Shown here in pieces: positions 23,501 through 35,010 of a DNA stretch of 64,000 nucleotides. Under the pieces are notes generated by a model. That model ran no database searches and had not been told where the DNA came from. It was given only the letters and a program-made list of their open reading frames with translations. Every line of letters begins with the position of its first letter. Within the stretch, counting starts at the first letter, position 1. Source of the stretch: Vandiemenella viatica (Eukaryota > Arthropoda > Insecta > Orthoptera > Morabidae). The position numbers were made by a program, and so were the translations under genes. Location: contig JARYHS010008074.1 in the NCBI GenBank assembly GCA_031002005.1, forward strand, positions 268,709,930 through 268,773,929, given 5' to 3'.

Positions 23501-24085
23501 TTTATTTGGTTGAATTAATGGAAAAATTAAAAACATTTCTTTTTTCATTTCAGTGATCAAGGTTTATAAATAATAGAATGCAATGGAAAGTAAAGTATGG
23601 TTTTTGCTTAAAGTGCTAATAGGATGTAAAACTGCCCTCTTGTTCTAAAATGGTTAAATCCTGTACTGTGTTAATCTTAAAAAAACTTATTCCATAATAT
23701 GAAAGCTAGATAATTGCACAAGAGTTGTATCAAGGCATGTGTCAGATTTGTTAAGCTTCTTGTTTTAGTCTTCATTGTATGTTATAACAAAAGTCCAATA
23801 CAGTTTTTCAGTAGTTATGCTATATTTTATTTATTAAATAATGAGTGCAGAATGAAAATTCAGTGATTATTTGATAGGAGGATGGCAAATCACTGCAGTG
23901 CATTTAAAAACAAACAAGTTTAAAATTATGTGCTTTTGCCATACATTAGCGTATAAGAAGACTGAATTGTGTACTAAAAATTGGTTAGCAAAAACTGTTT
24001 TACGTGAATGTATTTGAACATTTTTCTTAATTCAGAATATATATAGTAATAATAACATTGAAGTAGGTGAAAGGAATAAAAAACT
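20506..24085. other. Start of the 27-kb intron, mostly unclassified
   Basis: AT-rich intron. Short CA repeat (about 21,174-21,189), G-rich run (22,496-22,525), T-run (22,757-22,769). Fragments at 21,090-21,120 and 21,285-21,310 share CACCAAAGTTGAAGGGAG with the repeat at 54.3 kb. A 118-codon minus-strand frame (22,010-21,654) is present without recognisable domain. Confidence 0.5.
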
Positions 24086-24088
24086 AAG

Positions 24089-24345
24089 ATAGTAAATGAA
24101 CCACCACTTAGCTTAAATGATGGTACTGTGGTGTGAGCACACATAACAGAAATGAGCACAAAGATAGAATTTTCTGGTCTTAGCCCATAATCAGAAGAGA
24201 TGGTGTGAGTAGGTGCAAATAAAAGAACTAGAGGGAATTAAACCCAACATTTACTATAGATGACTGCAGCTGGAAATGACAAATGCACAAAAAATACAAA
24301 CACAAGATTTTGTTGTTGAACATTATCCTCGCAAGTAGACCAGAT
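24089..24345 (-). repeat. Two Penelope-type terminal repeat relics in tandem
   Basis: The first (24,089-24,200) has the minus-strand core CTGATTA-TGGGCTAAGACCA-GAAAATT at 24,170-24,194. The second (24,235-24,345) has the CATTTACTATAGATGA border. Same orientation. Confidence 0.6.
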
Positions 24346-24394
24346 GGTTAATGCCATCATATTGACACCCACTTAGTGAATGCTGGAATCCTAC

Positions 24395-25383
24395 TGTGGT
24401 GGACCGGCGAATCTTTTTGTTTACGCTCTGCCACTTCCCGAAATGTACATTAAATTGTGGGTACGACTCTGTCAGGTGAGTGGTACTATTTCATAAATGC
24501 AAGGTATATACACAATTTACATTTATTTATACACTTCTTTGTACACAATTAATTCTCCATAAATTCCTTCAACCCTTCAACTTGTAAGTTATCTCATACT
24601 TGCTTCTAATGCTTGATATCCCCATTACATGTTCCTAAACGGTTTCATCCCACCTGTTGAATGTAATGATGATGGCGTATGCTTCTCGCTGCGGTCCATC
24701 ACTGCTTCTGCAAGGTTCAATGGCTACAGCTCATCACTAACGCCGCCATGGCTGACTTCTTCTCATCGACCTGAAACATGAGCCTCAAGCCCAGCTTGAC
24801 TTGGCTTGCTAACTGGCTGGCTCCTCCTCCATGCACCTGGGTTTTGATCTCCAGTCTCCCACCAATTTCCAGTGGACGGAGGATTCCTGACCAATCGTGG
24901 CCGCTGCGCCTCTCCCATCCTCTGTCAAATGATGTCGTGTTTCAGCGTATTCTTGCTGACTCCTGGCTTGCTTTGCAGGATGTTGACTCCTGCATAGACA
25001 CATTCCAACATCTGCAATTGTTTTTCTTTGCTGTTGCAATTGACCTGCTTTGTCTAGAGCTGTATGAAATCGTAGCTACTTCCATGCTTAGCACCGAGCG
25101 GGGCGGTGTAACGGTTAGCGTTCTCGCCTCGCATTCGGGAGGACGGCGGTTTGAATCCCCATCCGGGCATCCAGATTTGGGTTTTCCATGGTTTCCCCAA
25201 ATCACTCCAGGCAAATGCCGGGATGCTTCCTTCAAAAGGCCATGGCCGAATTCCTTCCCATTCCTTGCCCCCCATCCTTGCCTCCCATCCTTTCCCGTCT
25301 CTAAAGACCTCGATGTTAAAAAGAGACGTAAAGCAGTTAAAAAAAAAATCCATGCTTAGCCAAAAATCCCGTGGGCTACTACA
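24395..25383 (-). repeat. 3' LTR of gypsy element, with SINE insertion
   Basis: Same LTR as at 28.5-29.1 kb, interrupted by a SINE at 25,093-25,348. The minus-strand start is TGTAGTAGCCCACGGG at 25,383. Point differences between the LTRs indicate an old insertion. Confidence 0.8.
25093..25348 (+). mobile_element. tRNA-derived SINE, full length with TSD
   Basis: It has a tRNA-related head with A-box-like (GGTGTAACGGTTAGCG) and B-box-like (GGTTTGAATCC) promoter elements, the conserved body (CCAGGCAAATGCCGGGATG), a tail and an A-run. It is flanked by a perfect 12-bp duplication TCCATGCTTAGC (25081-25092 and 25349-25360). Inserted within the gypsy 3' LTR. Confidence 0.95.
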
Positions 25384-25992
25384 CGTCTTCTGTTTCTCTT
25401 TGGTTCCTTCATAATAATTTCCATCGGCTTTTTCCACTTGGTTCCATAGCTACGTATTACTTCGGTTTTCGGCGTATCTTATTTTCTTTCTTAGAGTTCT
25501 CTGTTAACACTGGCGAAAGCTGCTTGGTTCCCACTTCTTGAATTTTTTCTTTCTGAATTAGACCATTCATCTCTTCATTTGACTGCTTTATTATTTCCAA
25601 TGACAAATTCTCCCTGCCCCTGGTTTCTTTTGATTATTGCTGCTTGCGACGTCTTTGCTATGCTTACTTGCAAATTTCTTATTACCGACGATGTATTTAT
25701 CGTGCCGTGGACTTCTTCTTTTACTATTTCTTCTTGTGACAACTTTCATATGTCACTCTGCAGGTTATTTTCTTGTTTTTCGGGTATTCCATCCCACTTT
25801 TTTCCTTCGGTTCTCCTTGCGTCTCCAGCTTCCATTTGAATTTCCTGTTCCCCTGCTTTATGCTTCAACACATCTCCTTTAGAATGAAAGACACTTTGAT
25901 ATGTTGCACATAAGCCCTTCACATCTTGCCTTTAGTTTATTCTCGAGTGCTCCACTTCTTTCTTCCGATCCCAGTTCTTCTTCTCGGATATC

Positions 25993-26409
25993 CTATATTG
26001 AGGCTCGATAACCTTTCTTGCTGCTTCTGACTTTTGTCGTATTTCCTGCCTCACTGTGTCTGTGTGGCAGAATATCTCCTTCCAAATGGAAAACATCATG
26101 ATATTCTGCACACAGTACCCTTGCAGTTTGCTTATTTGGATCCACCAAATGTGTCAAGTTCAAACTGTCTATAATTCTTTTAATTTTCTCTCGCTTCTGC
26201 ATATTTTGGTTCTCTACTATGACCCGCACTTTTCTGGCCTCTTGTGGCACCACATATTTCTCTGCTTTAACTTTTGGATTTGTCAATACGACCTCCTCTT
26301 CTGTGGCATTTAATACTGACATAATACATTTTCCTCGTTGCACATTTACAATTGCTTCTGGGACCAATACACTTGCTGCCAGTTGGTACAACAGCTTCTC
26401 ATTCTTCAT
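25993..26409 (-). pseudogene. gypsy pol fragment before RT core
   Basis: A 138-codon frame. LVPEAIVNVQRGKC and VVLTNPKV correspond to the dUTPase-like/linker part upstream of RT in gypsy pol. LCAEYHDVFHLEGDILPH contains the HLEGD signature that marks the beginning of RT in gypsy elements. The frame ends soon after, without the Y-x-D-D active site, RNase H or integrase, so the element lost these by deletion. Confidence 0.83.
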
Positions 26410-26584
26410 GGATCCCCTCCACTTCTAACTCTACTGTCTTATCTTGTCGTGCTCCTACATGGAAGCATAACGTCTTCCCGTGTGGCACTGTCTTCTTAAT
26501 TTCTTCCTGTCGATGGTTAATGTCTACTTCTGCCTCACTCTTCATCTTAAGGGTGTGTCCCTGAATTCTCACCACTGATTTTCC

Positions 26585-26902
26585 TTAATCTATTATGGCT
26601 ATTATGGCTTGGTACCTTTTCAACCAATTTCGACCTATAATTCCATCATAGACCATGTCTACTCTTGCCGGCACAATTTGCAGCTTATGACACATTCTCA
26701 GCTCCCGGCCTTCTTTCAGGGTAACCATTATTGCTCCTTCGGTGAACATGGGTTTACCTGTGATCCCTTGTGTCTGCACTCCTTTCATCATGTCCTCCTT
26801 ATGGCTTCCTTTCACACACTCCGACTGGATAAGAAATGCCTGTGCTCCTGTATCCATGAGAAGCTTAATTGGACTGCGTTCTTTCTTTGCACTCAAATTC
26901 AA
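26585..26902 (-). pseudogene. gypsy retropepsin (protease) domain
   Basis: Aspartic protease of the retroelement polyprotein, 105 codons. The catalytic triplet is in LLMDTGAQAFLI (D-T-G) and the C-terminal IIGRNWL block is at the expected distance (about 65-70 residues on). The domain itself reads without a stop. It lies between the zinc knuckles and the pol fragment, as in Ty3/gypsy elements. Confidence 0.88.
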
Positions 26903-26987
26903 ATAGTCATTCTAGTTTTGGTTGATGCAGTCACTTTTTTCCACTCCTGTCTTTGAACATCACTGGACCGCATAGCTCTGTTCTGCC

Positions 26988-28074
26988 TCAGTTTTCCGAC
27001 TCCTTCACATTCTTCTGTGCTTCATGCACTTGCTCTACCCATGGACATGCATTACAATCCTGTGGGTGATGACCACACTTGTAACATTTACTGCATTTCA
27101 TCGCCTTGTAATCGTGACATTGTCTCCTGTGATTCGACAAATAACATCTCTCGCACAACCTCAGCTTTTCCAAATTTAAATCTCTTCTGTAATTGCTCTC
27201 AAGTTCATGCTCCTTTGTGCTCTTCTTCGAAACGTCTATCTTCAGCTTGTTTACTTGTTCATGCAGTGAACTCTCTCCAGCTTACATTGCTTTGGCATTG
27301 TTTCACCTCTTGACCACGTCGATTGCAAAATTGGCAGTGAACTTTTGTTGTGCGTCCCACTTCACTTATGCCTGATGCTCTTGCACACTGCCTCACATTG
27401 TGACCTCTTTTCCACAAATTTGACAATCATCCACCGTCCTTGCACTCTTCGAATTCACACCTTCGCTTTTTCCTGTGTTTAATTCTGTATGCGGTTTGCG
27501 ATCGTTTCTTTGGTGTTGCCATTTCTCTCTGACCGACAAAATTACAGCTTCTTCTAGAACTGCAATATCATTGATCTCTGACAAAGGCAAATCCGTTCCT
27601 CGTGCTCTTAATACTGCCACAAACTTCTCCTCTATTAGACCTTGCGTGAACACAGTGTGACTCAAATTGTGTATTAATTTCAAAGCTCTTGCTTCCTTTT
27701 AAATCTTTTTTGGTTGTCTCTCGAAATTCGTGTATAATGCCATCTAGTCTACTCGCCCAATCTGCTATTGTTTCATTGATCCGCTGTTTACTCGAAAACT
27801 TACTAATAGCGTAGTGTTGTACTGTACGTTTAGGCTGATAATTTTACACCAATATTGCTCTTACACCTTTCCATTCTTTCACCTGCTCTCGTACAAGAAT
27901 TCGTAGCCTGGCTTGACCTCCGATGCGTGAATTGACAAACTTCAACGGAATCTCATGTTCTCCATCATCAATAAGACTAAACACTGTATCGCCATTATCT
28001 AAGAACTCGTCCAACTTTCCTTTTTCACCACAAAAGGTGTTTGGAATTAATTTTAAAACTTCTGCTAAACTCAC
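26988..28074 (-). pseudogene. gypsy gag (capsid and zinc knuckles, broken)
   Basis: Gag polyprotein region. The N-terminal frame 28,074-27,844 (LIPNTFCGEKGKLDEFL) resembles insect gypsy gag. It continues through 27,683-27,393 (with LSEINDIAVLEEAV and RARGTDLPL) and ends in frame 27,173-26,988 with Cys/His boxes CERCYLSNHRRQCHDY and CSKCYKCGHHPQDC, the RNA-binding zinc knuckles. At least two frame breaks occur. In the family, gag packages the element RNA in virus-like particles. Confidence 0.8.
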
Positions 28075-28470
28075 TCGCAGCTTATCTCTTTTTGCTACAT
28101 TCTAACTTTTGGCTGAATCACTGCTACCCGCACTGTTCGGCATGGCTTCAAAGCTTGCTTACTCACTCTTTTGTTGCGTTGCTGAAGTGTTGACCAGCGA
28201 CTTTTCATGGCTCCCTGATTCTGCAACTGCTTCATTGTGTTGCGCCGACTCCGCTCGCCAGTACTGCCACAGCAGCAAACAGTTAGCTGATTCACCAATT
28301 CTGTAACACTGTTTGATTGAGAGGTATTTTCCGGCTGACAATTCTCTTATTTTACTTTTCCCTTAATTACCACTTCCTGGAGTACTATTGCCCTCACACC
28401 CAATGCTTTATCGTTGGCTGACACCATAACATGACATCAAATAAAATCTTCTATAATATTTCTATAGGCC

Positions 28471-29141
28471 TGTCTCGGCCGGATAATTACTCCTCAGAAG
28501 GCTTTTCATGGTTGTGAGTGGTAATGCCATTAAAGATAGACTTTCAGCAAGGTATATACACAATTTACATTTATTTACACACGTCTTTGTACACAATTAA
28601 TCCTTCATATATTCCTTCAACCCTTCAATTTTTTAAGTTACCTACTACTTACATCTAATTCTTGATGTTCCTAAATGATTTAATCCTACCTTTTGGATTT
28701 AATCATGATGGCATATGCTTCTCGCTGCATCCATCACTGCCACTGTTGGGTTCGATGGTCTCTAACACAGCCACGGCCGACTCCTTCTCATCGACCTGAA
28801 ACATAAGCCTTGAGCCCACCTTGACTTGGCTTGCTAGTTGGCTGGCTCCTCCTCCATGTCCCTGGGTTTTGATCTCCAGTCTCCCACCATTTTACAGTGG
28901 CAGGGAGGATTCCTGAGCAGTCTTGGCCGCTGCGCCTCTCCCATCCACTGTCAAAGGACATTGTGTTTCATCGTATTATTGCTGACTCCTGACCTGCTTT
29001 CCTGTGCATTGGCTCCTGCATAGCCATATTCCAACATCTGCAATTGTTTTTCTTTGCTGTTGCAATTGGCCTGCTTTGGCTAGAGCTGTATGAAATCGTA
29101 GATACTGCCTTGCTTTACCAAAAATCCTGTGAGCTACTACA
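28471..29141 (-). repeat. 5' LTR of gypsy element
   Basis: Shares long stretches with the 3' LTR, for example GGTATATACACAATTTACAT and GAGCTGTATGAAATCGTAG. The minus-strand start is TGTAGTAGCTCACAGG. The lower border is uncertain by tens of bases. Confidence 0.8.
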
Positions 29142-29810
29142 GGTAGCATGGCCTGGGTGGTTGGCACATTGAAAGTGGGGGAACTTCACCAGAGGAATTA
29201 ACATGAGAAGATACAAATGTTAATAAAGACTTGAAACATTGTATATAAGGAAACATTACATATAAGATGTTAACAAATAATAAGTTCTGAGTATACTAGA
29301 AGAGTCTTACTGTAGATTGAAGCCAGTAGGATGTCTAGTGTCAAGGATGTGTTGGTAAGCAAGTTCCCATCTGTGAAGTTCAGAGGATGTTGTGGTTTCA
29401 GGGAAAACTGGGACAGCCTTCATGTTTTGACGGTTGTTGTACACTTACATCTCCCACTGTCAGAGTCTCAGTGTCATGGAACACTTCCTGGAAATGTGAC
29501 CCTCCTGCAACCTCCTCAGCGCACTCCTCCTCATTTCCTTAGAACACCGCCTCCTGTAAACTTTTAATTTTACTACCACATAGGTGGCACTGCCAAGGGC
29601 ACCCATGTGGTCCTGTCCTATGCAAACCCCTTTCTGGGACATCTTTAGCAAAAATTTCTGTACAATAACTCACTAAGACCTCTTGTGTGATGCAGGTACA
29701 TAGCAATATAAGAACACACAATATATAAACATTTTAAAATTATTTTATCATTTTTTTCACATGTATGTACACACCAATATTTATTTATTTATGACATATC
29801 AAATTATTTG
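29142..29810. other. Unclassified stretch
   Basis: Between the gypsy 5' LTR and a Tc1-like fragment. A 78-codon + frame (29,331-29,567) has no recognisable domain. Confidence 0.4.
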
Positions 29811-29814
29811 TGTT

Positions 29815-30230
29815 GTACAGGGTGGCACAAAAAGAACACATGGATTTGATTTGAGTAGTATAAATGGTGGGAGTGTAATGTAGCAGTGGGGGATCTGTTG
29901 TTTTGTAGGTTAGAGTGTCAAGTTTTAGTAGCAATGGAACAGTGGTCCATGCAGCATTGCATTTTTTCTGTTGAAAATTTTTTCAAAAGTAATGAATCTA
30001 TTATCACAGTTCAACATCTTTTCCGAACACACTTCAGTGTTCCACGAAATGGTTTGGTTTCTGATCGCAACACAATAATTCGTTGGGTTAACTATTTTCT
30101 GAAAACTGGAAGTGTCATGAAGCAGAATTCGTCCTTGTACGGTGCGAACCCCAGAAAATGTCAACAGAATAAGAGCATCTGTTCTTCAAAGTCCTCACCA
30201 CTCCACAAGGTGGCACGCTTAAGGTTTGCA
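29815..30230 (+). pseudogene. Tc1/mariner-type DUF4817 transposase fragment
   Basis: 5' end of a Tc1/mariner-superfamily element beginning near CAGGGTGGCACAAAAAGAA. The frame beginning MEQWSMQHCIFSVENFFK (29,934) resembles the helix-turn-helix DUF4817 domain of insect elements. It continues with TVQHLFRTHFSVPRN, then IIRWVNYFLKTGSVM. It runs to about 30,200 and is then broken. The DDE catalytic domain is absent, so this is a 3'-truncated remnant. Confidence 0.78.
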
Positions 30231-30238
30231 ATCCCACA

Positions 30239-30540
30239 GTGTTTTCAATCCCACGGGATTTTTGCGGATTTGCACCAATCCCGCGGGATCCCGTGCGACT
30301 CAGTGGGATTGGCGCCAACAGTTTTTCAATGCATATATTTAAAACAGTTATTTAAAGTGTTAATAAATTAAATAATAAACATCTGTTAATTAAATTAATA
30401 ATCAATTTTAATGTTAAATGATAAAAATTAACAGTTAACAATATTTTAATTCGCAAATTGACATCGCTGTATATTTAAACCAATTTTTAAATAAACAATC
30501 AAAAATGAAAAATATTCAGTGTTAAGTCATATTAGGCGCC
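30239..30540. repeat. Possible hAT end and AT-rich tail
   Basis: Starts CAGTGTTTTCAATCCCACGG, followed by GGGATCCCG palindromes typical of some hAT ends, then an AT-rich stretch. No partner end identified. Confidence 0.35.
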
Positions 30541-30571
30541 TCACAATACATCACATCAGTATGGTATGCAT

Positions 30572-30797
30572 GGTTAGCGTTCTGGCCTCGCATTCGGGAG
30601 GACAGCGGTTTTAATCCCCGTCCAGGCATCCAGATTTGGGTTTTCCATGGTTTCCCAAATCACTCCAGGCAAATGCTGGGATGCTTCCTTTAAAAGGCCA
30701 TGGCCAAATTCCTTCCCATTCCTTGCCCCCTATCCTTTCCCATCTCTAAAGACCTAGCTGTTAAGAGACGTTAAGCAGATTTTTTTTTTTTTAAAAA
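30572..30797 (+). mobile_element. tRNA-derived SINE, slightly 5'-truncated, with TSD
   Basis: Same family as at 25.1 kb. It starts inside the A-box region (GGTTAGCG) and has box B, body, T-rich and A tail. It is flanked by the perfect 11-bp duplication ATGGTATGCAT (30561-30571 and 30798-30808). Confidence 0.95.
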
Positions 30798-30984
30798 ATG
30801 GTATGCATAATGACATAGGATCTAGGGCGAACTTCAGTCTTTTCAAAATTTAAATGCAATTCATTACTACTCTTAAATTTGCAGAATAAGTTGGAGTTGG
30901 GAGGACATGTCATATAATCTTCAATAGTATGTACAGTAAGGTCTAAAAAGGAGCTCATCAGTTAAGTCAGATAGTAATAAAACT

Positions 30985-31130
30985 AAGGAAGGATAGGGAA
31001 CACAGATGAAGGCGGCTGGGGATGATAAACACAAGAAATGCACAATATTTTGGAATATAGCCTTATTCTTGTAGAAGTGAGACACCATGTGGAGCCAGAC
31101 GTGTACACTACGATGGCCGACTGGTGAATG
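30985..31130 (-). repeat. Penelope-type terminal repeat relic
   Basis: Borders GGATAGGG and CAGATGAAGGCGGCTGGGG. Minus-strand core AAGAATA-AGGCTATATTCC-AAAATATTGTGC at about 31,045-31,080. Confidence 0.62.
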
Positions 31131-32430
31131 TTATTTCTGGAATGAATTTCGTGATTATAACGGACTTTTGAGATATAAAATAGTAAACATCTAAAGAAAA
31201 CAAAGTTTCCAAAAGGTAGAATTATTATTTCAAATCCCCAGGTTTGTATTCATTTTCAGATACAGCAGAAAATTACAAACAACTTGAACTATAACATTTA
31301 TAGTCGGGAAATTTTATTTAAAGAGTTATAGCAAAATTTCTGATAATTGGGGCACGTGGGGTGAGTTGAATTAAAATCTGTCTCGTAAAGAAAGGTCACT
31401 CAGTTTTCAAGATATTTTAAAGTTTGATATGTCAAAAGATTCAGTATAAGAAGATGCAGAGCAGCTTGAGTAAAAATAGTCCCCATAGTTAAAATAAAAA
31501 TAGTTTTTTTTTAAAGTAAAAATGATACAAAATTTTGAAAAAAGTTAAGATGCAAGATTAAAAATGTATTCAAATTAAAGGAAAAAAATTCGCTGATTAT
31601 GAATATCATTTCAGTTTTTCGATTAGATAAAGATTTAAGGGCTAAAAGTAAATTTATAGATTTCACTGTCAGGGCTCCCTTCTCAGAATTTCTGGCTTGA
31701 GTAATGCAGGTTCAGATGATGCACTACACACGTGTGAATAGCATATGACAAGAGAAGCTCTTTAGGGATCAGGGGGGAAAAATACTAGATCTCAGACTGG
31801 ACCGTAGTTGAAGAGGAATAAATTCCCAAAGATTTTTGCAATTACGAAGTTACCGCATAACTTCAGTTTTAAACAAATTTCTCCCAAAGTCTTTATTTTT
31901 TGGTGGAATGGCATATTTCAAAAGATTACGAAAATTTTAAGAAATAATTTGACACTAGAATCGCCACATGGAATTACAAACCATGGAGTAATTTGAGTTT
32001 TGAATCTTTATAAATTTATAACATTTAAATGAAGCAATTTTGTACATAAGTCATGATGGAACAAAATGATCAGAAAAAAGTGGCTACAAGATGTAAAAGT
32101 TTCAGGGAGATTGGAGCATGTTGACATACAATGTAAGTCCATTCCGGAATGCATTAAAACCTCTTTAATATTTAGGGCTACTTATGGAAGATTGCCGGCA
32201 GTGAACGATAGTGTTTAGTATCGATCTGCAGTCTAAAATTCACAGATCCAATAGTTTGATGCCTTACCTCAGCTAACATACTAGTACCATATTTGTAAAG
32301 AACATTTTTCAAAAATGTAAACTTTTGTCTCAGAGTGAACTGTTTAATTTTCTACTACACGTCAACTATTGTGGGGTAATCACAATAGTTTGGTGGCTGC
32401 CTTTACAAACTATAGAAATCATCATCAATA
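31131..32430. other. Unclassified AT-rich stretch
   Basis: No coding pattern or element ends recognised. Confidence 0.4.
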
Positions 32431-32439
32431 GGTACCAGA

Positions 32440-32976
32440 AGCGGTTGGAGCTTGACATACAATGTTGCCAGTAACCCACACAAGCAAGTAGTTAACAACT
32501 TCAACGCCCTAACCAGTAGCTACCAATTTTACCTGTACTTACTCTCACACTTAAATTTTCTTGTGGTTGACATCTCTTTACAGAAAGGTGGCCTAGTTAC
32601 CTCTGTTAACATCATACCTACAAATCTACTACAATACCTTACTTCAACAGTTGTCACCCCTTCCACACTAAACGTTTCCTTCCTTACAGCCTGGCCATCA
32701 GTGGCAGATGCATCTGAGCCAATGAAAAATCTCTCTCCCGATTCACTCAAAACCTGTCAGAAGCCCTCATTTCCCACAGTTACACTCTTGATCTAGTACA
32801 AAATCAAATCTCTCATGGTACCATCTGAACTACTCCAATCTGGTACCCAATTGCAACCAATTCTCTCCTGGGCTTGAGTCTATTAACTTAATCATTCATT
32901 GTGGTCATGACTTCCTACATCCCTTCTATGAAATGCACGCCAGTTTCCATATAATCCTGCCCACAGCCCCATGAAC
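32440..32976 (+). pseudogene. Penelope-like RT C-terminal relic (part 1)
   Basis: A + strand frame with NFNALTSSYQFYLYL, LNFLVVDISLQKGGLVTSVN and LLQYLTS parallels FLNSLNDNHSINFT, CITFLDVDITLRQGTLHTSV and NLQQYLH of the open PLE frame at 46.07-47.09 kb. The downstream homology passes through frame breaks to about 32,970, where a mariner is inserted. It resumes after 34,298. Confidence 0.8.
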
Positions 32977-34298
32977 GAGGGTGAATCATTAAGTCTTTGC
33001 CCCCTACGTACTATTAAAAGAAATAGGGTACATACAGGTAATTACAAATATATGTACTATTCTACATACCGTATGCAATTCTTGCAAGAAGTCCCCACAC
33101 TTGTTCACACATTTGTCCCATCAAAGCACTAAATTTGAGTTGCCTCTGTGGTAGAATTTGTCCAACTGACTGTGGAACGGTCATCAAACTGCTGTTTTCG
33201 TTTCGTCATTGCACTTGAATCTCAGTCCTGGCAGAAAATTCTTCGGCAGACCGAAAATGAGAAAATCACCTGGGGTGAGGCTCAGACTGTATGGTGGGTG
33301 ATCCAGACTTTCCAAGTGAAATGACCGGAGTTTGTCAGTGGTTCTGATTGCCACACGTGACCTCACATTTTCATGGAGGATAAGCAAATTGTCCAAATTG
33401 AGAATCCCTCTTCCTGATGGCAGCCTTCAGACGTGACAGTGTGGAACAATAACTATTGACACTGATAGTTGCAACTAGTGGCACAAAATTCAGCAGGAGT
33501 GGTCCACGGCAATCCCAGAAGACTGTTAATATTACTCTTCCAACAGATGGCACCGAATAGATTTTTTTTGTCACAGGCAATCCTGGATGTTTCCACACCA
33601 TGCTCTGCTGCTTGAATTCTGGCATGAAATGCAGTATCCACATTCAATAAACAGTAACAATGTAAAACTGTCACCCTCCTCAGCAAACTGTTGCAGATGA
33701 TTCAGTGAAGCAATCCTTTGCTGGCCTTTCATGATGTCATCCAACTGGTTAGGCAGCCACCAACATAAAACCTTCTGGTACCCGAAGGATTCATTAGCAG
33801 TGTTGTAAACACTCCCATACAAAATACCAAGCTCCTGGGAAATGTTCTTGAGATGTACATGCCAATCCGCTTTCACCATTACATCTGCACGGGAAATGTT
33901 TGTCAGTCAGCGAAGAATGTGGCTTCTCCATATGCTCATTGTCATGAATATCTTCACAGCCTTTTGCAAAAACTCACAACACCCCAGCACCTCACACTTT
34001 TAAAAGCAAGATAATTTTCCCTATCTGTGGACTGCATTTTTATATAGATTTTGATGGGTGTTTGTACTTTGCTCTATAGGAAATGGATCACACTTAATCG
34101 CTCATACACCATGGCCACAATTCGTACAACTGCCATCTTTTAACAGCTGACATCAGTGCTGTGCCATGGAGCTGCCAGCAGATAAGGCTGGGCTGATCTA
34201 AGAAAAGTCCATCCTTGTGAACGGATATGTTGATTTCGCATTTACAGCCATAGTTTGGCTCAAATAAATTGGGGAAAAAACTTTCTGATTCACCATCA
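32977..34298 (-). mobile_element. mariner element inserted in the PLE relic
   Basis: Degenerate terminal inverted repeats: GAGGGTGAATCATTAAGTC at the left and the inverse of TGATGGTGAATCAGAAAGT at the right. It encodes a broken minus-strand mariner transposase and splits a Penelope-like frame. Confidence 0.78.
33184..33960 (-). pseudogene. mariner transposase (broken)
   Basis: Minus-strand frames 33,879-33,571, 33,686-33,453 and 33,396-33,184 carry, in order, a helix-turn-helix remnant (KNISQELGILYGSVY), the linker motif near YQKVLCWWLPNQL (W-V-P-x-x-L in active elements), and the C-terminal region LDHPPYSLSLTPGDFLIFGL (cf. H-P-P-Y-S-P-D-L-A-P-x-D, with the third Asp region altered). Multiple frameshifts. 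Not functional. Confidence 0.8.
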
Positions 34299-35010
34299 CA
34301 CATGCTTCTGCAGACTATCACCAAGAACATCTTGGTGCAGAAATATCCAGCTTGTAATTCTTAAAAACTACCACACAGATCATTCCTGTGCAATAAACCC
34401 AGCTACAAATCATGCAGCATGCACCTGGCTACACTACCTACTCCAATCCAACCAGAAGAAACGCCTACCATAGTTGGAAATGCAAATTCGCATTCACATG
34501 GCTGTGGATTCAAATCCTCATCCAGTCTTCTGGATTTGGGTTTCCCACAGTTTCCCCAAGTCACTCGAGGCAAATGACAGGATGGTTCTTTCAAGAAGCC
34601 AAGGCTAAATTTCTTCTCATTCATTTCCCCAACTACTAATCTACACCTATTGACCTTGATAAGGCATAAAGTATTAACAAAAAAGAAAAGCCATGCACCA
34701 CACAGCAGAATTCCTCATATATCAAATCTACTGCCTCCACAGTACCAGCTTGTATATAGCTATCACTGCTAACACAATGTCCATCAGAATGAATGGCCAT
34801 AGGCAAACAGTTTGCACCAGCATTTTCCACTATCGAGTGGCAGCCCGTTCCAGTGCCCACATTTTTTTTTAAAAAAAGTGTGGGCTGTCAGAGTCTTCCC
34901 TGAAAGTCCCCACCCCCTTTTTCCCTGTGAACTACGCAGGTATGAAACAACTTACTAACTAATCTTTGGTACCAGATACTCTCCTGGCCTCTCTTTCCGT
35001 TAACACTCTT
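34299..35010 (+). pseudogene. Penelope-like linker and GIY-YIG relic (part 2)
   Basis: Resumes the PLE after the mariner. AACATCTTGGTGCAGAAATA (34,327) matches the open copy at 46,620, followed by a Cys-rich linker (CSMHLAT-like, 34,410-34,435). A SINE relic then intervenes (34,472-34,670), and GIY-YIG homology resumes (CATCAGAATGAATGGCCATA near 34,785, equivalent to R-M-N-G-H-R). Stops and gaps throughout. Confidence 0.75.
34472..34670 (+). repeat. tRNA-derived SINE relic inside PLE
   Basis: Box-B-like GATTCAAATCC and diverged body (CCCCAAGTCACTCGAGGC). Plus orientation. Interrupts the PLE GIY-YIG region. Confidence 0.75.

Larger units (their letters stand above)
24395..29141 (-). mobile_element. 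Ty3/gypsy LTR retrotransposon, internally deleted
   Basis: Minus-strand LTR element with related LTRs at 24,395-25,383 (3' LTR, inflated by a SINE) and about 28,471-29,141 (5' LTR). Both begin TGTAGTAGC on the minus strand. Internal order: gag, zinc knuckles, protease, and the first part of pol. Reverse transcriptase core and integrase are missing. About 600 bp between the pol fragment and the 3' LTR was not identified. Confidence 0.88.

Noticed and set aside
24778..25437. 193-codon plus frame and 127-codon minus frame
   Set aside because: They run across an LTR and a SINE insertion; neither reading matches a protein.
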